Positions 25,001 through 35,668 of a stretch of 64,000 nt of DNA are shown here, piece after piece. Both the position numbers and the translations under genes were made by a program. Source of the stretch: Lasiosphaeris hirsuta (taxonomy: Eukaryota > Ascomycota > Sordariomycetes > Sordariales > Lasiosphaeriaceae); assembly GCA_030549175.1 (NCBI GenBank), contig JAUKUA010000001.1, forward strand, positions 7,378,001-7,442,000, read 5' to 3'. Each line of letters begins with the position of its first letter. Position 1 is the stretch's first letter. Below the pieces are notes generated by a model that saw nothing but the letters and a program-made list of their open reading frames with translations, was not told the origin of the DNA and did no database searches.

Positions 25001-26686
25001 ATGCATATCTCGACGAGTTCCTTCGTCGCCATCCTCCTGGCTCTGGCCCAGGATGTCACCGCCCGCCCTCAGGACGCCGCCGCCGCCAGCGCAGCAGCAG
25101 CAGGAGGACTAAGGCCGCTCCCCGGCCTGGCTGCACCCGCAGATCAAGGGTCACTGAGGCCTCTTCCCGGACTCGCTGCTGCCACGCCGGCTGCTGCCGT
25201 AGCCTCACCTCCCCCAGCAGCAGCAGCACCGCCCCCGCCTCCAGCAGCAGCAGCAGCGGCACCACCTCCGCCCCCAGCAGTAGTTGCGGCGCCTCCTCCG
25301 GCAGTAGCAGCGCCGCCAGCACCACCCGCCGCGGTAGCAGCACCCCCGCCCGTCGCGGCGGCTCCCGCAGGAGGCCTTGCTGCTCTTCCCGGCCTTGACA
25401 CCGCAGTTGGGTCTTTGAAACCTCTCCCCGGTCTCAACACCGCAGCGGCGTCTCTAGCGCCTCTTCCAGCTGCTGCTGCGACATCGGTAAGTTCAATGTG
25501 AAAATAGGGGTCATTGGGTTTTGTTCTGACCATTTTGTAGGCTGCCGCTGTCGTTCCTCCCGCCGCAGCTGCTCCTCCCGCCGCTGCCGCAGCCACCGCA
25601 CCGGCTGTGATTCAGTCCTTCACCGTGATCGCAGCTGAGTCCTCCGCCGCCGCATCCGCGGCGCCAGCTGCCTCGGTTGCTGCGTCAGCCGCTCCCGCAG
25701 CCGCCGCACCGTCGGTAGCCACCGCGCCAGCCGTCATCGGCTCTTTCACGCCCATTGCCGCCGATACTGCAGCAGCAGCCGCCACCAGTGCTGCGGCTGT
25801 CGCCAGTGACGTCGCCGTCGCCGTCGCAACGGCACCGGCTGTCGCGGCTGGCACCAACCCAGTCGGTTTCTTCACCCCCATCGTGGCAGCTGGAACGGGA
25901 GTCGCAGCCGCCTCGGTCCCAGCTGCCTCGGTTGCAGCCGCTTCAGTCGCGGCAGCACCCTTCACCAACGGCACCGCCGCCAGTGTAGGAGTTGCCGCCG
26001 GTTCCCTCCAGCCTCTGGGCGGCGTAGCAGCCGCTACCGGCGGCCTACGCGCCCTCCCCGGCCTCTCTGCGGCTTCCACCGCGGCTGACGCCTCCGCTAC
26101 AGCGGTTGATGCCGCCTCTACAGCCGTCGACGCAGCCGCGACCGATGCCCTGGTACCAAGCGACTTCGCCTCCGCCCCAGGTGGATTTTCTGCTGCTTCT
26201 TCTTCCGAGACGCTGCGCGCACTCCCTGGCGCCCCCTCGGCCTCTGGCGCCTCGGCCTCCCTTCAAGAACTGCCTGGCGCGACAGGGACCGGCGCCGCCG
26301 GCCTCGAGCCAGGGACCGCAACCGCCGTGGCCCCCGGCTCCGGCAGCGCGCTCCCCGGCGGCGCGTTCCCCAACGACCCTGAAGCGAGCACGCTCATCAC
26401 AGCCGCGAGCGGTAGCGGTGCGACGGCCGCCGGCGTGGCGCCCTTGGCGCCGCTGCCCACGGGTGCTGCGCAGGCTGGGTCGATTGCACTGAGCACGCTG
26501 ACCACGGTGGTGAATGGCCAGACAACGACGCAGGTCACCGCTGTTGCGCAGGTCACCGGGCCGGCGGGCGCGGCGGCGACTGTGGCTGCTTCTGCTGCTT
26601 CGGCGGCCGTACGCAGTGTTGTTGGTGGAGGGCTGATGGCGGTGGTTGTGGGGATGATGGGCGTCGGGGCCGTGTTGATGATTTAG
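25001..26686 (+). CDS. Ala/Pro-rich secreted, probably GPI-anchored wall protein
   Basis: Exons are 25001-25486 and 25541-26686 (543 residues). An N-terminal signal peptide (about residues 1-21, ending VTA|RPQ) leads into a very low-complexity body of Ala, Pro, Val, Ser and Thr. Two kinds of imperfect repeat recur: (G/A)(G/S)L(R/K/A)(P/A)LPGL, seen at least seven times across both exons, and V(I/G)xSFT(P/V)IAA, seen three times. The end is a hydrophobic tail (GGGLMAVVVGMMGVGAVLMI) preceded by small residues, as in a GPI attachment signal. I recognise no enzyme domain. A structural cell-wall or surface protein is inferred. Length-variable repeats make exact homologues hard to align. Confidence 0.8.
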
Positions 26687-26999
26687 GGAGCTAATTGGGA
26701 GGAGGGGGTTGGCTCATTGTGTACGAGGCGTTGGCTTTTGGTTATTACCCTGTGGTGTGATTTGAAAACGACACACTGGCATGTGTGTGTATATACAGTA
26801 TATATGGTTTTTTTCTTCTTTTCCTTTCTTCGTATGAGCCGGTAGAGATAAGAGATTTGATAAAGTCCGAGGGCCCGGGAGTGAGAGACTACGCTGAAGT
26901 TCAGTTTCATGGGTCATCGCAACTTGAGAGTCAACCAACAGCTCCGACAGCCGCCGCGACATGTACTTTTGTATTTCCAATATCTGCAGTCTCCGCCAT
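26687..26999. other. Short intergenic region
   Basis: The 3' flanks of two convergent genes. It includes an AT-rich stretch with TATATACAGTATATATGG and a T-rich run near 26805-26830. Nothing else is seen. Confidence 0.5.
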
Positions 27000-27578
27000 C
27001 TAAAACTTATAGACCCCCTTCAGATCCTCGCTCATCCCCGGCCTCGCCCACACAGCACCCTTCACCCCGCCGAAAACCCTCAACTCATGAATCCCGCGGT
27101 CCTCGAAACCGAGACTCCTGAACACGGCGCCAGACGCCACATTCTGGGGGTCAAACAGGCCAAAGGCCTCGAACCGGCCCCCGACCTTGTCGTCGAAGTA
27201 CGCCAGCAGCCTCGCCGCCGCCTCCTTGGTGTAGCCCTGGCGCATGTAGGCCGGCAGGATGGCGAAGCCCAGGTCGGGCGCGCCGTACCGGTCGGGCTCC
27301 TCGCCCTGCATCAGCGAGACGATGCCGATGGGCGTCCCGTCGGCCGCCAGCGAGAAGAGGTAGGTGCCGTAGCCGTTGCGCGCGTGCTCGGCGCGCGTGC
27401 GCCCCGCGAGGAGCTCGCGTACGTCGTCGCGCGTCTGCATCGTCGTGCGCCCCGAGAACTCGATGAACTCGGGCGAGGTGTAGAGCGCCAGTAGGAAGTC
27501 GCAGTGCACGTCTGAGTCGGGCTGCAGGTAGCTGATGATCAGCCGCCGGGTGGGGATTTGGAAGTTGGGGTCGGTCAT
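27000..27578 (-). CDS. GNAT-family N-acetyltransferase (RimJ/RimL-like)
   Basis: A single exon of 192 residues from ATG 27578. The layout fits the Acetyltransf_3 group: an N-terminal strand TRRLIISYLQ, a central GIVSLMQGEE strand, the DLGFAILPAYMRQGYTKEAA core (motif A, acetyl-CoA binding with Q-x-x-G-Y-T/G), and a C-terminal SGAVFRSLGFEDRG segment (motif B). Substrate is unknown; in this group it ranges from ribosomal protein N-termini to small amines. An in-frame ATG 75 bases upstream (27653) would add 25 polar residues; I prefer the internal start because the domain begins just after it. Confidence 0.85.
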   Translation of the reverse strand: MTDPNFQIPTRRLIISYLQPDSDVHCDFLLALYTSPEFIEFSGRTTMQTRDDVRELLAGRTRAEHARNGYGTYLFSLAADGTPIGIVSLMQGEEPDRYGAPDLGFAILPAYMRQGYTKEAAARLLAYFDDKVGGRFEAFGLFDPQNVASGAVFRSLGFEDRGIHELRVFGGVKGAVWARPGMSEDLKGVYKF

Positions 27579-28855
27579 CTTCCCGGGTTGGGGGGGTTGT
27601 TGATGGTCGCTTAGGAACAATGGAAAAGTGTAGTTGTGGTTTTCTTGGCTCATGAGGTGAGTAGCATGGTCTGTCTATTAATGTATATATATATATATAT
27701 ACGACAACATAAAATAATTATTGTGACTCAACTCATTAGCCGACCCTCATGCTGGGCGGCTCCTTCAAAAGTCTTACTCTCCCGTAATAGGAAGGAGGTA
27801 GAATGTGGCTAAGATACACTGAGGGGTCACTGGCTTGATGACATCTTCAAGTGCTGGCGCGCTACTAAATTAGGGTAAATATGTTGGCAAAAGAAAGAGA
27901 TCTACGATGTAGGTTGTTGAGAACCTCGCAGTAGGAAAATATCCTCCCGTTGAGCCTTGCAGAGGGTGTCACGTAGAGTAGTATATCGAGGACACTCTGG
28001 CAAATCAGACCTCCCACTTAAAGAGCATCATGCACCAATTGTTCCAGATATGAGAAAGATTGGCCCACATAATCGTCTTGGTGCTGGAGTGAGCCCGTGC
28101 AATGTCAATCAGGTAGGTGTTAGTATGACTAGTCGATGTTTGGGCGTGCTTATTTTAGACAGGACAGCGAAAACGATATTGTGGTTGGCAGTCTGGACCA
28201 AGAAAACTTCGAGTCCCCCTGGGGTGATGTTGGCAATGCTCAAGATCCCAGCGACGGGTGATGTTCCGTTCCGCGGATCCGAAACCCCATGTGTTTCCAT
28301 CGAGAGGGTTGCCAATCCACGTGAGATTCATGAGCTGCTCCAAATGGCTCACCTCGGTGCATGGCATATATTAGTGAGCTATTACCGGTTACCTAGACAT
28401 GATCGCGAACCTAGTCTTGTCACGTCACCGGTGTCAATCCAGGGGGGATGCGGACAGAGGGGCAGAGGTGGGAATAGGGGCTTGGGTTGCTAGGGTTACC
28501 TCTTGTCGCTGCGACGAGATCAATTGATGTTGATAGCTTCGGTTTGCTGGGAAAAAAAGCAAAGATATTTGGAGATGTCCAAAAAAAAAAAATTTTCCTT
28601 ACATTGAAGCCGAAAAGAGAAAATAATTAGATATGAATACTGAGATTGAGGAGATGCTGGGAAGCGCAACTAAAATGACGTTGTGCTGGTCGTACTAAAC
28701 CCTAACCCCGATCATCCGTGCTGCCCAACTTTCTGCCGCCCGTCTCCGCCCAAATTCTATGCTCTCGAAACGAGCCACCGTCAACTCCAACAATCGAGAG
28801 AGAGCCAACGGGGCAATTGAACCCAACAAGCCGGACTGACATCTCCATAGCCAAC
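27579..28855. other. Intergenic region between divergent genes
   Basis: About 1.28 kb, AT-richer than its neighbours, with an (AT)n tract at about 27683-27702. It also holds two telobox-like motifs (TAGGGTTA at 28491-28498 and AAACCCTAA at 28697-28705), described under findings. No gene is supported; a 178-residue plus frame at 27957-28493 has no coding character. Confidence 0.5.
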
Positions 28856-29881
28856 ATGGGGTGGTTCGACGGTTGGTTCGGCGGCAGCAACGCCGCCTCC
28901 GACCCGCTGCGCAGCCTCGACCCCAAGCTCCGCGACTTTCTCTCCAAGGAGTCGCCCGTCAAGTACGCGACGGCTAGCGATGAGGAGCACCAGTACCAAA
29001 AAGTCCAGCCGCAACCAGAAGCCACCGCCCCGGAGCCCGCTGCCTCCGCAAACACCGGCAGCAATGATAATGCGCCCGCCGTCCCACCCCAGAGCCTCTA
29101 CCAGGACGGCCGGTACGCGCATCTTTGGAAGAGCTACAAGCCGCTGGCGGCGGTCGAGGCCGAGACCAAGAGCGACCACGAGAAGCTGATGGATGTGCTA
29201 GAGGGGTACAAGGAGCGCAAGGCGCAGATTGGCAAGGCAGCGCTCGAGAACTGCGCCGACGAGCAGATGGACTGGAACGTATGCATGAAGTCGGGCGACT
29301 GGACCGCCCGCATGACCATGTGCCGCAAGGAGGTGCAGAAGTTTGAGCGCTGCTACAACACGCAATCCGTACGTCACCACCCGGTACTTTGCAAGGGAAT
29401 GAAAAAAAAAAGAGACTAACCGTCACAGCGCCTCCTCAAAGCCCTCGGCTACCTCGCCAGCTACGACCGCGCGCCCGCCATCGACGAGCAGATCCAGATG
29501 CGCGCCGACGAGCTGTACCACAAGATGCTCGACCAGGAAGCCGCGGTCGACAAGGCCAAGGCGGAGGGCCTCGAGGTGCCCAAGTTCGGGCCGCTAATCC
29601 CCAAGGTGGCGGTCCCCACGGACCCGTCGGTCCCCGCGGCCGTGACGCCGGCCGAGCCGGGCCCCAACACGGAGGCGGCATGGAAGAGGAAGCTCGAGGA
29701 GCTGCCCGAGCAGGACCGGGCGGCCGAGGAGGTGGCGCTCCGCGCCGAGTACCAGGCCAAGGCGGAGATGGCAGTCAAGATCCAGACCATCTGGCAGGAG
29801 CAGGCCAAGGAGAGGGAAGCGAGGAAGGCCGAGGGGAAGGAGACGATTATCGATAGGATCAAGAATGTTGTTGGAAAGTAG
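28856..29881 (+). CDS. Twin CX9C protein, Emi1/PANTS-like (DUF3128)
   Basis: Exons are 28856-29368 and 29429-29881 (321 residues). The N-terminus MGWFDGWFGG is followed by a disordered acidic/Pro-rich region. The conserved core (about residues 105-180) has two CX9C motifs, C133-C143 and C156-C166, within CADEQMDWNVC and CRKEVQKFERC, and continues into RLLKALGYLASYDR across the splice. This is the DUF3128 family that includes yeast Emi1 and vertebrate PANTS/C22orf39. Twin CX9C folds are typical of small mitochondrial intermembrane-space or assembly proteins. Yeast Emi1 is linked to early meiotic gene induction and respiratory growth; that role is family knowledge, not visible here. The long charged C-terminal tail (about 200-321) is Ala/Glu/Lys-rich and probably helical. 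Confidence 0.83.
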
Positions 29882-30067
29882 GGGAAGGTCTTGAGAGGTC
29901 GATGTAGGATTGGTTTACCCATTCACTGTACAAAATGTTGCTGCATGGAAGGTAAGGATACCGGATTCATGCATTAGGTGGCTTGAGGAGCACATCGATG
30001 AACACCCATAGCTATCATAATAAATAATGTCCACTGTCAGATTGGATGATGTGACAATCGTAAACCT

Positions 30068-32392
30068 TCACCTATGCTCCAACACACCAGCCGCCCGCTC
30101 CAAAAAGGCATTAAACTCCTTGATTTGCTTCAGCGAGCCCCCGCCATCACTCTTGGAACAAGCCTGGTCCGCTATCCTGTTGATGAGAAGCTCCAGGTTT
30201 GCCAAATCGGCTTCCTTCTGCTCTGCCGCCGACAACTCGGGCGCTGCCTGCCCCTTTTCTACAGCCAGATCAATGTCATGCATGGCCGACGAGAGGGATA
30301 TGTGGCGCTATTATTAAGTGTCAGCCATTGATTGTATCTCTCCCGGATAACATGGCATGCAAAGAGTCGGGGGAGTAAACCTACTAGAGCCTCTTTACTC
30401 TCCGCCTCATGCCTGGCCCGAATCGCATCCATACGCAGCGCAACCTGATCGCGCTCGGCGCGGACGCGCAGGATCTCGTCGCGCAGCGAGAGCTTCTCCC
30501 TCTGCGCCACGCGCACCCTCTTGCGCAGCGCGTGCAGCGTGTCCAGGGCAATCGTCTACACCACCATTAGTCCGACATTCCCATGACCCAGCAGCCAGGA
30601 AAAATACTCACGTGCTCCAGCAGCCTCGTCCTCAGCTCTTCCTGAAACGCCCCCAGCGACCGTAGCATCGTCCGTTGCTCCCGCCGCGTCGCCGCGTCCT
30701 CGGCCTCCTGCACATTGGTCTCCAGCCGGCCGAGGAAGGCGTCGATCAGCTCCTCACACAGCTTGGACAACACGTCGATGGCGTTGACGCCGCCGCGGTT
30801 CGCAAGCGGGATCTCGGCGTTGAGAATCTCGGCGCCCGGTTCGTCCTCGCCCACCAGCAGCGCCTTCCTAGTGAACCGCTGCACGGTGACGGGGACGGAT
30901 CCGCCGAGCTCATCGTCGCCCTCGCCGGCTTCCTTGGCTGCGGCGGCCTTTTTGGTTGCCTTTTTCGGAGCTGTTGATGTTGGCGGTTGCTGTTTCTTTG
31001 CGGCTTTGCTCCTCGGGGCCTTTGGTTGCTGCTGCTGGGCCGGGCTGGCGACCTCCTTTCTTCGGCGCCGTTTCGCAGCGGGCTCGGGCTCAGGCTCGGG
31101 CTCGGGCTCGGGCTCCTCCGGAGCTTCAGAGCCCAGCTCCGGCGATGGAGGGGCAGGCATACTCTGCCTGGGCCGCTTCTTCGTCACCAGTCGCCGCACG
31201 GCCTCGTTCTCGTCGATCTCCTCAGCTTGCTCCTCTTGCTCCTCTTCCTCTTCCTCCACCGCCAGGGCTTTCTTCGGTACAGAGCCGGAGTCATTACCCC
31301 CAACCCTCCCTTTCCTCCCCACAGCCTTCACCCTCGGCCGATCCGGCGTCAACTCATCCGCCTCCTCCACCGCACCCCCAACCGCACTACTCGCGGACAA
31401 CCTCGCACTCTTCCTCGCCGCCGCCGCCGCCGTGGCAGCAGATCTCGCCAGCTCCGCGCCCCCGCCACTTCCACTCCTCCTCGTCGCCACCACCCGCTGC
31501 ACCGGCGACGAAGATGGCACGTGTGCCTCCGTCGTCTCATCCAGGTCCTCCAGCACCCGCTGCAGCAGGGTACTCGACCCGATGACAGGCGTGCCGTTAA
31601 CCGTCAGCTTGCGCCGGCGGCCGGTGCCAGGCGCGTCGCCGGGGCTTTCGGTCACTTCTTCCTCGATGGCGCCAGCGCCGGGCGAGGGGGCGAAAAAGGT
31701 ACGCTTGGGGGTCCGACGGGATGCGGATGTCGGCCTGCTGAGTGGGGGGGAGGACTGTGGCTGGGCGGGGCTGATGGTGGGCAGGGCGAGGGATGATTCA
31801 TTTTCGTCGGGGGCGGCGAGGGAGACCCGTCGCAGGCCCGAGGAGAGGCCCGAGGTTTTGCGTGGGGGCCGGATCGCGGTGGTTAGTTGGATGGAGGAGG
31901 CGGCGCCTTCGGTGCTGCTGTCTGGGATGTCATAGATTTTAGGGCGGGGCGCGGGCGCGGGGGCGGGCGCTGCTTTTGGTGATGTGGATGTGATACTTGC
32001 CCGTGCCGCGTTTCGCTGCGGCCGGGTTCGTTGAGCGGATGAGGTGGGTGATGGACCGGAGGCTGCTGGAGCCGGAGGGCTTGGTTGCGCGCTGGGCTCT
32101 TCGGCCTCGGGCTCTGGCTCAGGCTCGGGCTCGGGTTCGGGTTCCAGCTCGACCTCTGGCTCGGGTTCGACTTCTTCTGGTTCAGTAGGGAGAACAAAAC
32201 CAAATGACGTGTCCGCGACCTCGTGCATCCTATTGCGACAGTGTCAATTGGTGGTTCTAGGGGAGTATATCGAGTCCATCGGCTTACCGTGCTCCGCGCA
32301 TGCGCTCGAGCAGGCGCTCCTGTCCTGGATTATTGTCAGCAGCCGTTGAAAAAAATCCAAAAATTATGAGTGGGTATCATACTTGTTGCCAT
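30068..32392 (-). CDS. Inner kinetochore subunit Ame1/CENP-U-like
   Basis: Five exons: 32392-32383, 32324-32288, 32229-30612, 30555-30385 and 30307-30068, giving 691 residues. Exon 1 is only 10 bases. The first two exons encode MATRQERLLERMRGAR, a basic N-terminus of the kind that binds the Mis12 complex, followed by MHEVADTSFGFVLP. The middle ~400 residues are disordered, with two (EP)n stretches, SP/TP sites and Lys/Arg-rich, AT-hook-like segments. The conserved C-terminal part begins at GSVPVTVQRFTRKAL (near 470), continues with NRGGVNAIDVLSKLCEELID, and runs into coiled coils (RKRVRVAQREKLSLRDEILR...). This fits the fungal Ame1/CENP-U family, which bridges centromeric chromatin to Mis12C. 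Family assignment is from memory and should be confirmed. Confidence 0.78.
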
Positions 32393-33656
32393 GGTGGTGG
32401 TATGGTATGAATAAATTACTTTGCTACAACAATCATGACGGCCCAGAGCTTCTCTCTTGACTCGATTTCTTGGCGGGGTGTTGTCAGCGTAGCAGACGCG
32501 CTTTGAGAGAGACGCGACAGGGTCAAAGGGTCTACAGGCGTCCTTCAACTTCTTGGCTTCCCCGCAAATGCATGAATCTAAGGCAAGCGGGATCCGTACC
32601 CCTGGTCAGCATCATGGCTGCCACACGATGACCCTTGCTTCTCCAAATCAACGCCAACTCCAACTCCCAACCTTTCTTACTCCTATGGATAGGACCATAG
32701 TTTTCTTTTCCACGCCAAACACTTCAATATGAACCCGTCAGCATAGAAATAAACTCATTCAAGTTTTTTCTCGAGCGCCTTGAAGCCAATAGGGAGATCC
32801 GGAGTGCAAATGTGAAGGGGAGACTAAAGGTTCATCTGCCATACCTAGGGGATGCAAGTCACCATGTCAAGTTCTGACATGAAGGGTGGAGGCTATTGCT
32901 CGCACGCTGACTTTGGATAGCTCAATTAGGCAAGCTGTCCTTCTGGTTTCAGTTACCCCTCTTACACCATCAACCATCACATGCTAACACCTCACTCTGA
33001 AGGAACTCGGCCATCTCCAAGTAATCACCTCCTAGGTGAGTGGCAAAAACAATTGTCAATTGAGCTGTGTATTATTCTAGCCCTTCACCGCTACCTCCAC
33101 ATGTGCCAAGCGTGAAGCAGCTTTGGTTTCTTTATGAAGAGCTGTTTTATTTTCCCATGTTTTTGAAGCGGGTCCATCCATGCCCAAGTTGTTCAAAGAC
33201 AACTAATACGGCTGGTGACTTCGGAGATACCTAGAGAAAAGTGAAAGCCGATGCAAATAAGTAACATATATCGAAAATGTCATAGTACTATTGTCTTTGA
33301 AGTCTTGACTTCCGCTGGCTCTGCATACATCAGCCACTGCGCGCACTCCGGGCTGGTCAAATCTAACCCTAACCCTGATCTGGAATTCTCCAGCTGGTGA
33401 CTGCACTTGCCAGCTGGTACAGCTGTCACCTGCAATTAGGCCTACTGGAGCTTCAGCCAGTCGCATCACCTGGCAGCTTGCTGGGGCCTTGTCACCACCT
33501 CAGCAACATCGACGCGCAAGCTTCCGACATAATCAGTCAGCCTCGCCGATACTCAACATCTCACGGCGCGGTATCTCGCAGTTCCCACCATCCCGACACA
33601 TTGATTGACGACCAACACACCGCAACGTCTGTGGCGCTAATGCCAAACCGCCCAAG
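32393..33656. other. Intergenic region between divergent genes
   Basis: About 1.26 kb shared by the Ame1-like (-) and Erd2-like (+) genes, AT-rich in its left two thirds. It includes TAACCCTAACCCT at 33364-33376, a two-unit telomere-like motif. No gene is supported. Confidence 0.5.
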
Positions 33657-34906
33657 ATGGGGCCATTCAATGTAAATTGGCCATGATTCAAGCGTACGGC
33701 GTCGAAAGGGGGGCTAATCCGTGATACAGCTCATCAGGTTAGCGGCCGACATGTCGCACTTGACGGCGAAATGCATCCTCGTCTTCTCCATACATAGGAA
33801 TAGGAGTGCTGAAGGTTAGCTATGGCCCTAGCTGCTCTATCCATACACTTTCCAGGCCGCCTTGCTAACGACCGCATCCAGGTGTATCCCTCATCACGCA
33901 GGCCTTCTACGCCCTCGTCTTCCTCACCCGATACACAGACTTCTCGGTCGAAACGTCGAAATGGAACTACTTCTTCAAGGTCTTTTACATCCTGTCGTCC
34001 ATGTACACGCTCGGAATAATGCGTTTCGTCTACCCACGCACCCGGGAGAAGGAGGTGGCATGGAAGATGAGCGCCATTATCTTGGCTAGCAGCTTGCTCT
34101 TGTCGCCCTTTGTCATGTTGATCTTCATCAAGTCCAGCAAATGGTCCTTCACCGAGGTATGCCCACTACCCCCATACTGTCGTCGCAGTTGCTGACCGTC
34201 CCAGTGGCTTTGGGTCTTCTCCCAAATCCTCGAATCCGTCTGCGTCCTGCCACAACTCCTCCTTCTCCGACAAACCACCGTCCCGACGGTCATCACCTCG
34301 TTTTATATCGTTTTCCTCGGTGCCTACCGCGCACTGTACGTGGTCAACTGGTTCATCCGGGAGCTTGAGCTGGGCGGGAGCAAGCCCAACACGGTCTCCG
34401 TCATCTTCGGCCTGATCCAGACAGCGCTCTACATCGACTTCGCCTGGGTGTACTGGACGCGGCAGCGGGTAAAACTACGCAACGGCGGCGTCGTCGACGC
34501 CGATGACCTACGCCGCGGCTGGCTGCTCAACCGCATCTTCGGCAGCAAGCACTTTGCGCACGACGACGAGGAAGCCGCCCCCCACCTCGGGGATGGCACC
34601 CACAGGAGTGGCGCCAACAACGCAGCTGGCCGCGGCCGCGGCGGCCGCTGGTCGCACGGCATCTCGGTCAGCGCTGACGAGGGCTTGCTGGAGAACAACC
34701 TTGACAGCGACGACGACGAGGAGCACGGAGTCACGGGCTCGGTGGATCCGGATGCCAAGATGCAGGACCCCGATGAGCTGGCGCGGGCGCTCCAGGATGA
34801 GGATGACGATGACACGCTGCCGCCGGTACCGCGGAAGAACAATGCCGTTGACTTGACGGCGGGGCCGAGCGGGGTCAGGGGTGGTGACGAGTGGAATGAT
34901 GACTAG
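33657..34906 (+). CDS. ER lumen protein-retaining receptor (Erd2/KDEL receptor-like) with long tail
   Basis: Exons are 33657-33671, 33730-33814, 33882-34156 and 34205-34906 (358 residues). The first exon is only 15 bases (MGPFN) and joins to LIRLAADMSHLTAKCIL. Core motifs match Erd2: the N-terminal Asn-X-X-Arg, FSIHRNRSAEGVSLITQ, ALVFLTRYTDF, VLPQLLLL, ITSFYIVFLGAYRALYVVNW and IDFAWVYW. The core of seven membrane helices ends near residue 225. Canonical Erd2 proteins are about 210-220 residues; this one adds about 130 residues that are hydrophilic, Gly/Arg-rich and then acidic (DSDDDEEHG, DEDDDDT). The receptor binds HDEL/KDEL-type ligands in the Golgi and returns them to the ER. The tail would face the cytosol. 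Confidence 0.9.
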
Positions 34907-35668
34907 AAACGTCAGAAACGCGAGAAACCTCAACCTTTCTTGAGGATCAAATTCACTACCGAGGGAAATTGTTTTGAGTAGGTAGTCCGTCTTTTGGTCT
35001 CATTGGAAAATCACCATTAATTGTTATGGGTAACCATACAGCGGGACGGGGATAGGGCTAGGTGAAGGGTTCCCGGGCGGATACAGGACCGGGAGCAGAG
35101 AGGATGATGAAAGGCTGGACTTGTGTTCTGCCTGGTCTGAGTTGAGCCTCATGGTCCAGATTCCGTTTGAAGACGGCTAGACCGAGCGAGGAATGGAAGC
35201 TGGGCATGTATCACAAGGTGTAGCCTACAGCTGTTGAGAAGCGATTACAATTATGAAATTTGAATGTCTTGCACACTTGAGCTGACCTCGGCCGCCTGGA
35301 AATAGGCTTGTGATGTTGAGAAATTATTTCCTCCTTGGCGTCAAGCGTTTCAGCCCAAGACCAGGCAGATGAAGAAAACCAACATGAAGCCATCTCGTAT
35401 TCTGTTTGCTGCCTCGACAAAGTAAACTCCATCCATGCGTCAAGATAAGGGCACCAAAGTTTACATATCTATCAAAAGAGGTCCCATGGTTTAGAGGACT
35501 GACTGCACACCAAATTCAACTTGGCTTTCACTCTCCTCACCCATCAACTCAGACAAATACCGCCACCCGCCATCTACCACCGACCACCCACCCTACCGAT
35601 CCGACCAGAATGCATAAAGGCTAGCACCTTTTTTTTTTTTTTAATACTTTACTCAGTCAAGAAAAAAA
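34907..35668. other. Intergenic region between convergent genes
   Basis: The 3' flanks of the Erd2-like and sdhB genes, with a T14 run at about 35629-35642 near the sdhB end. A segment at about 35482-35500 (GGTCCCATGGTTTAGAGG) resembles a tRNA 5' end but has no partner sequence. No gene is seen. Confidence 0.5.

Noticed and set aside
30715..31935. 406-residue plus-strand frame opposite the Ame1-like gene
   Set aside because: Mirror of the low-complexity region (Ser/Ala/Gly); the minus strand has the conserved domain and working splice sites.
33364..33376. Telomere or chromosome end
   Set aside because: Only two TTAGGG-type units, embedded between conserved genes; kept only as a regulatory-motif observation.
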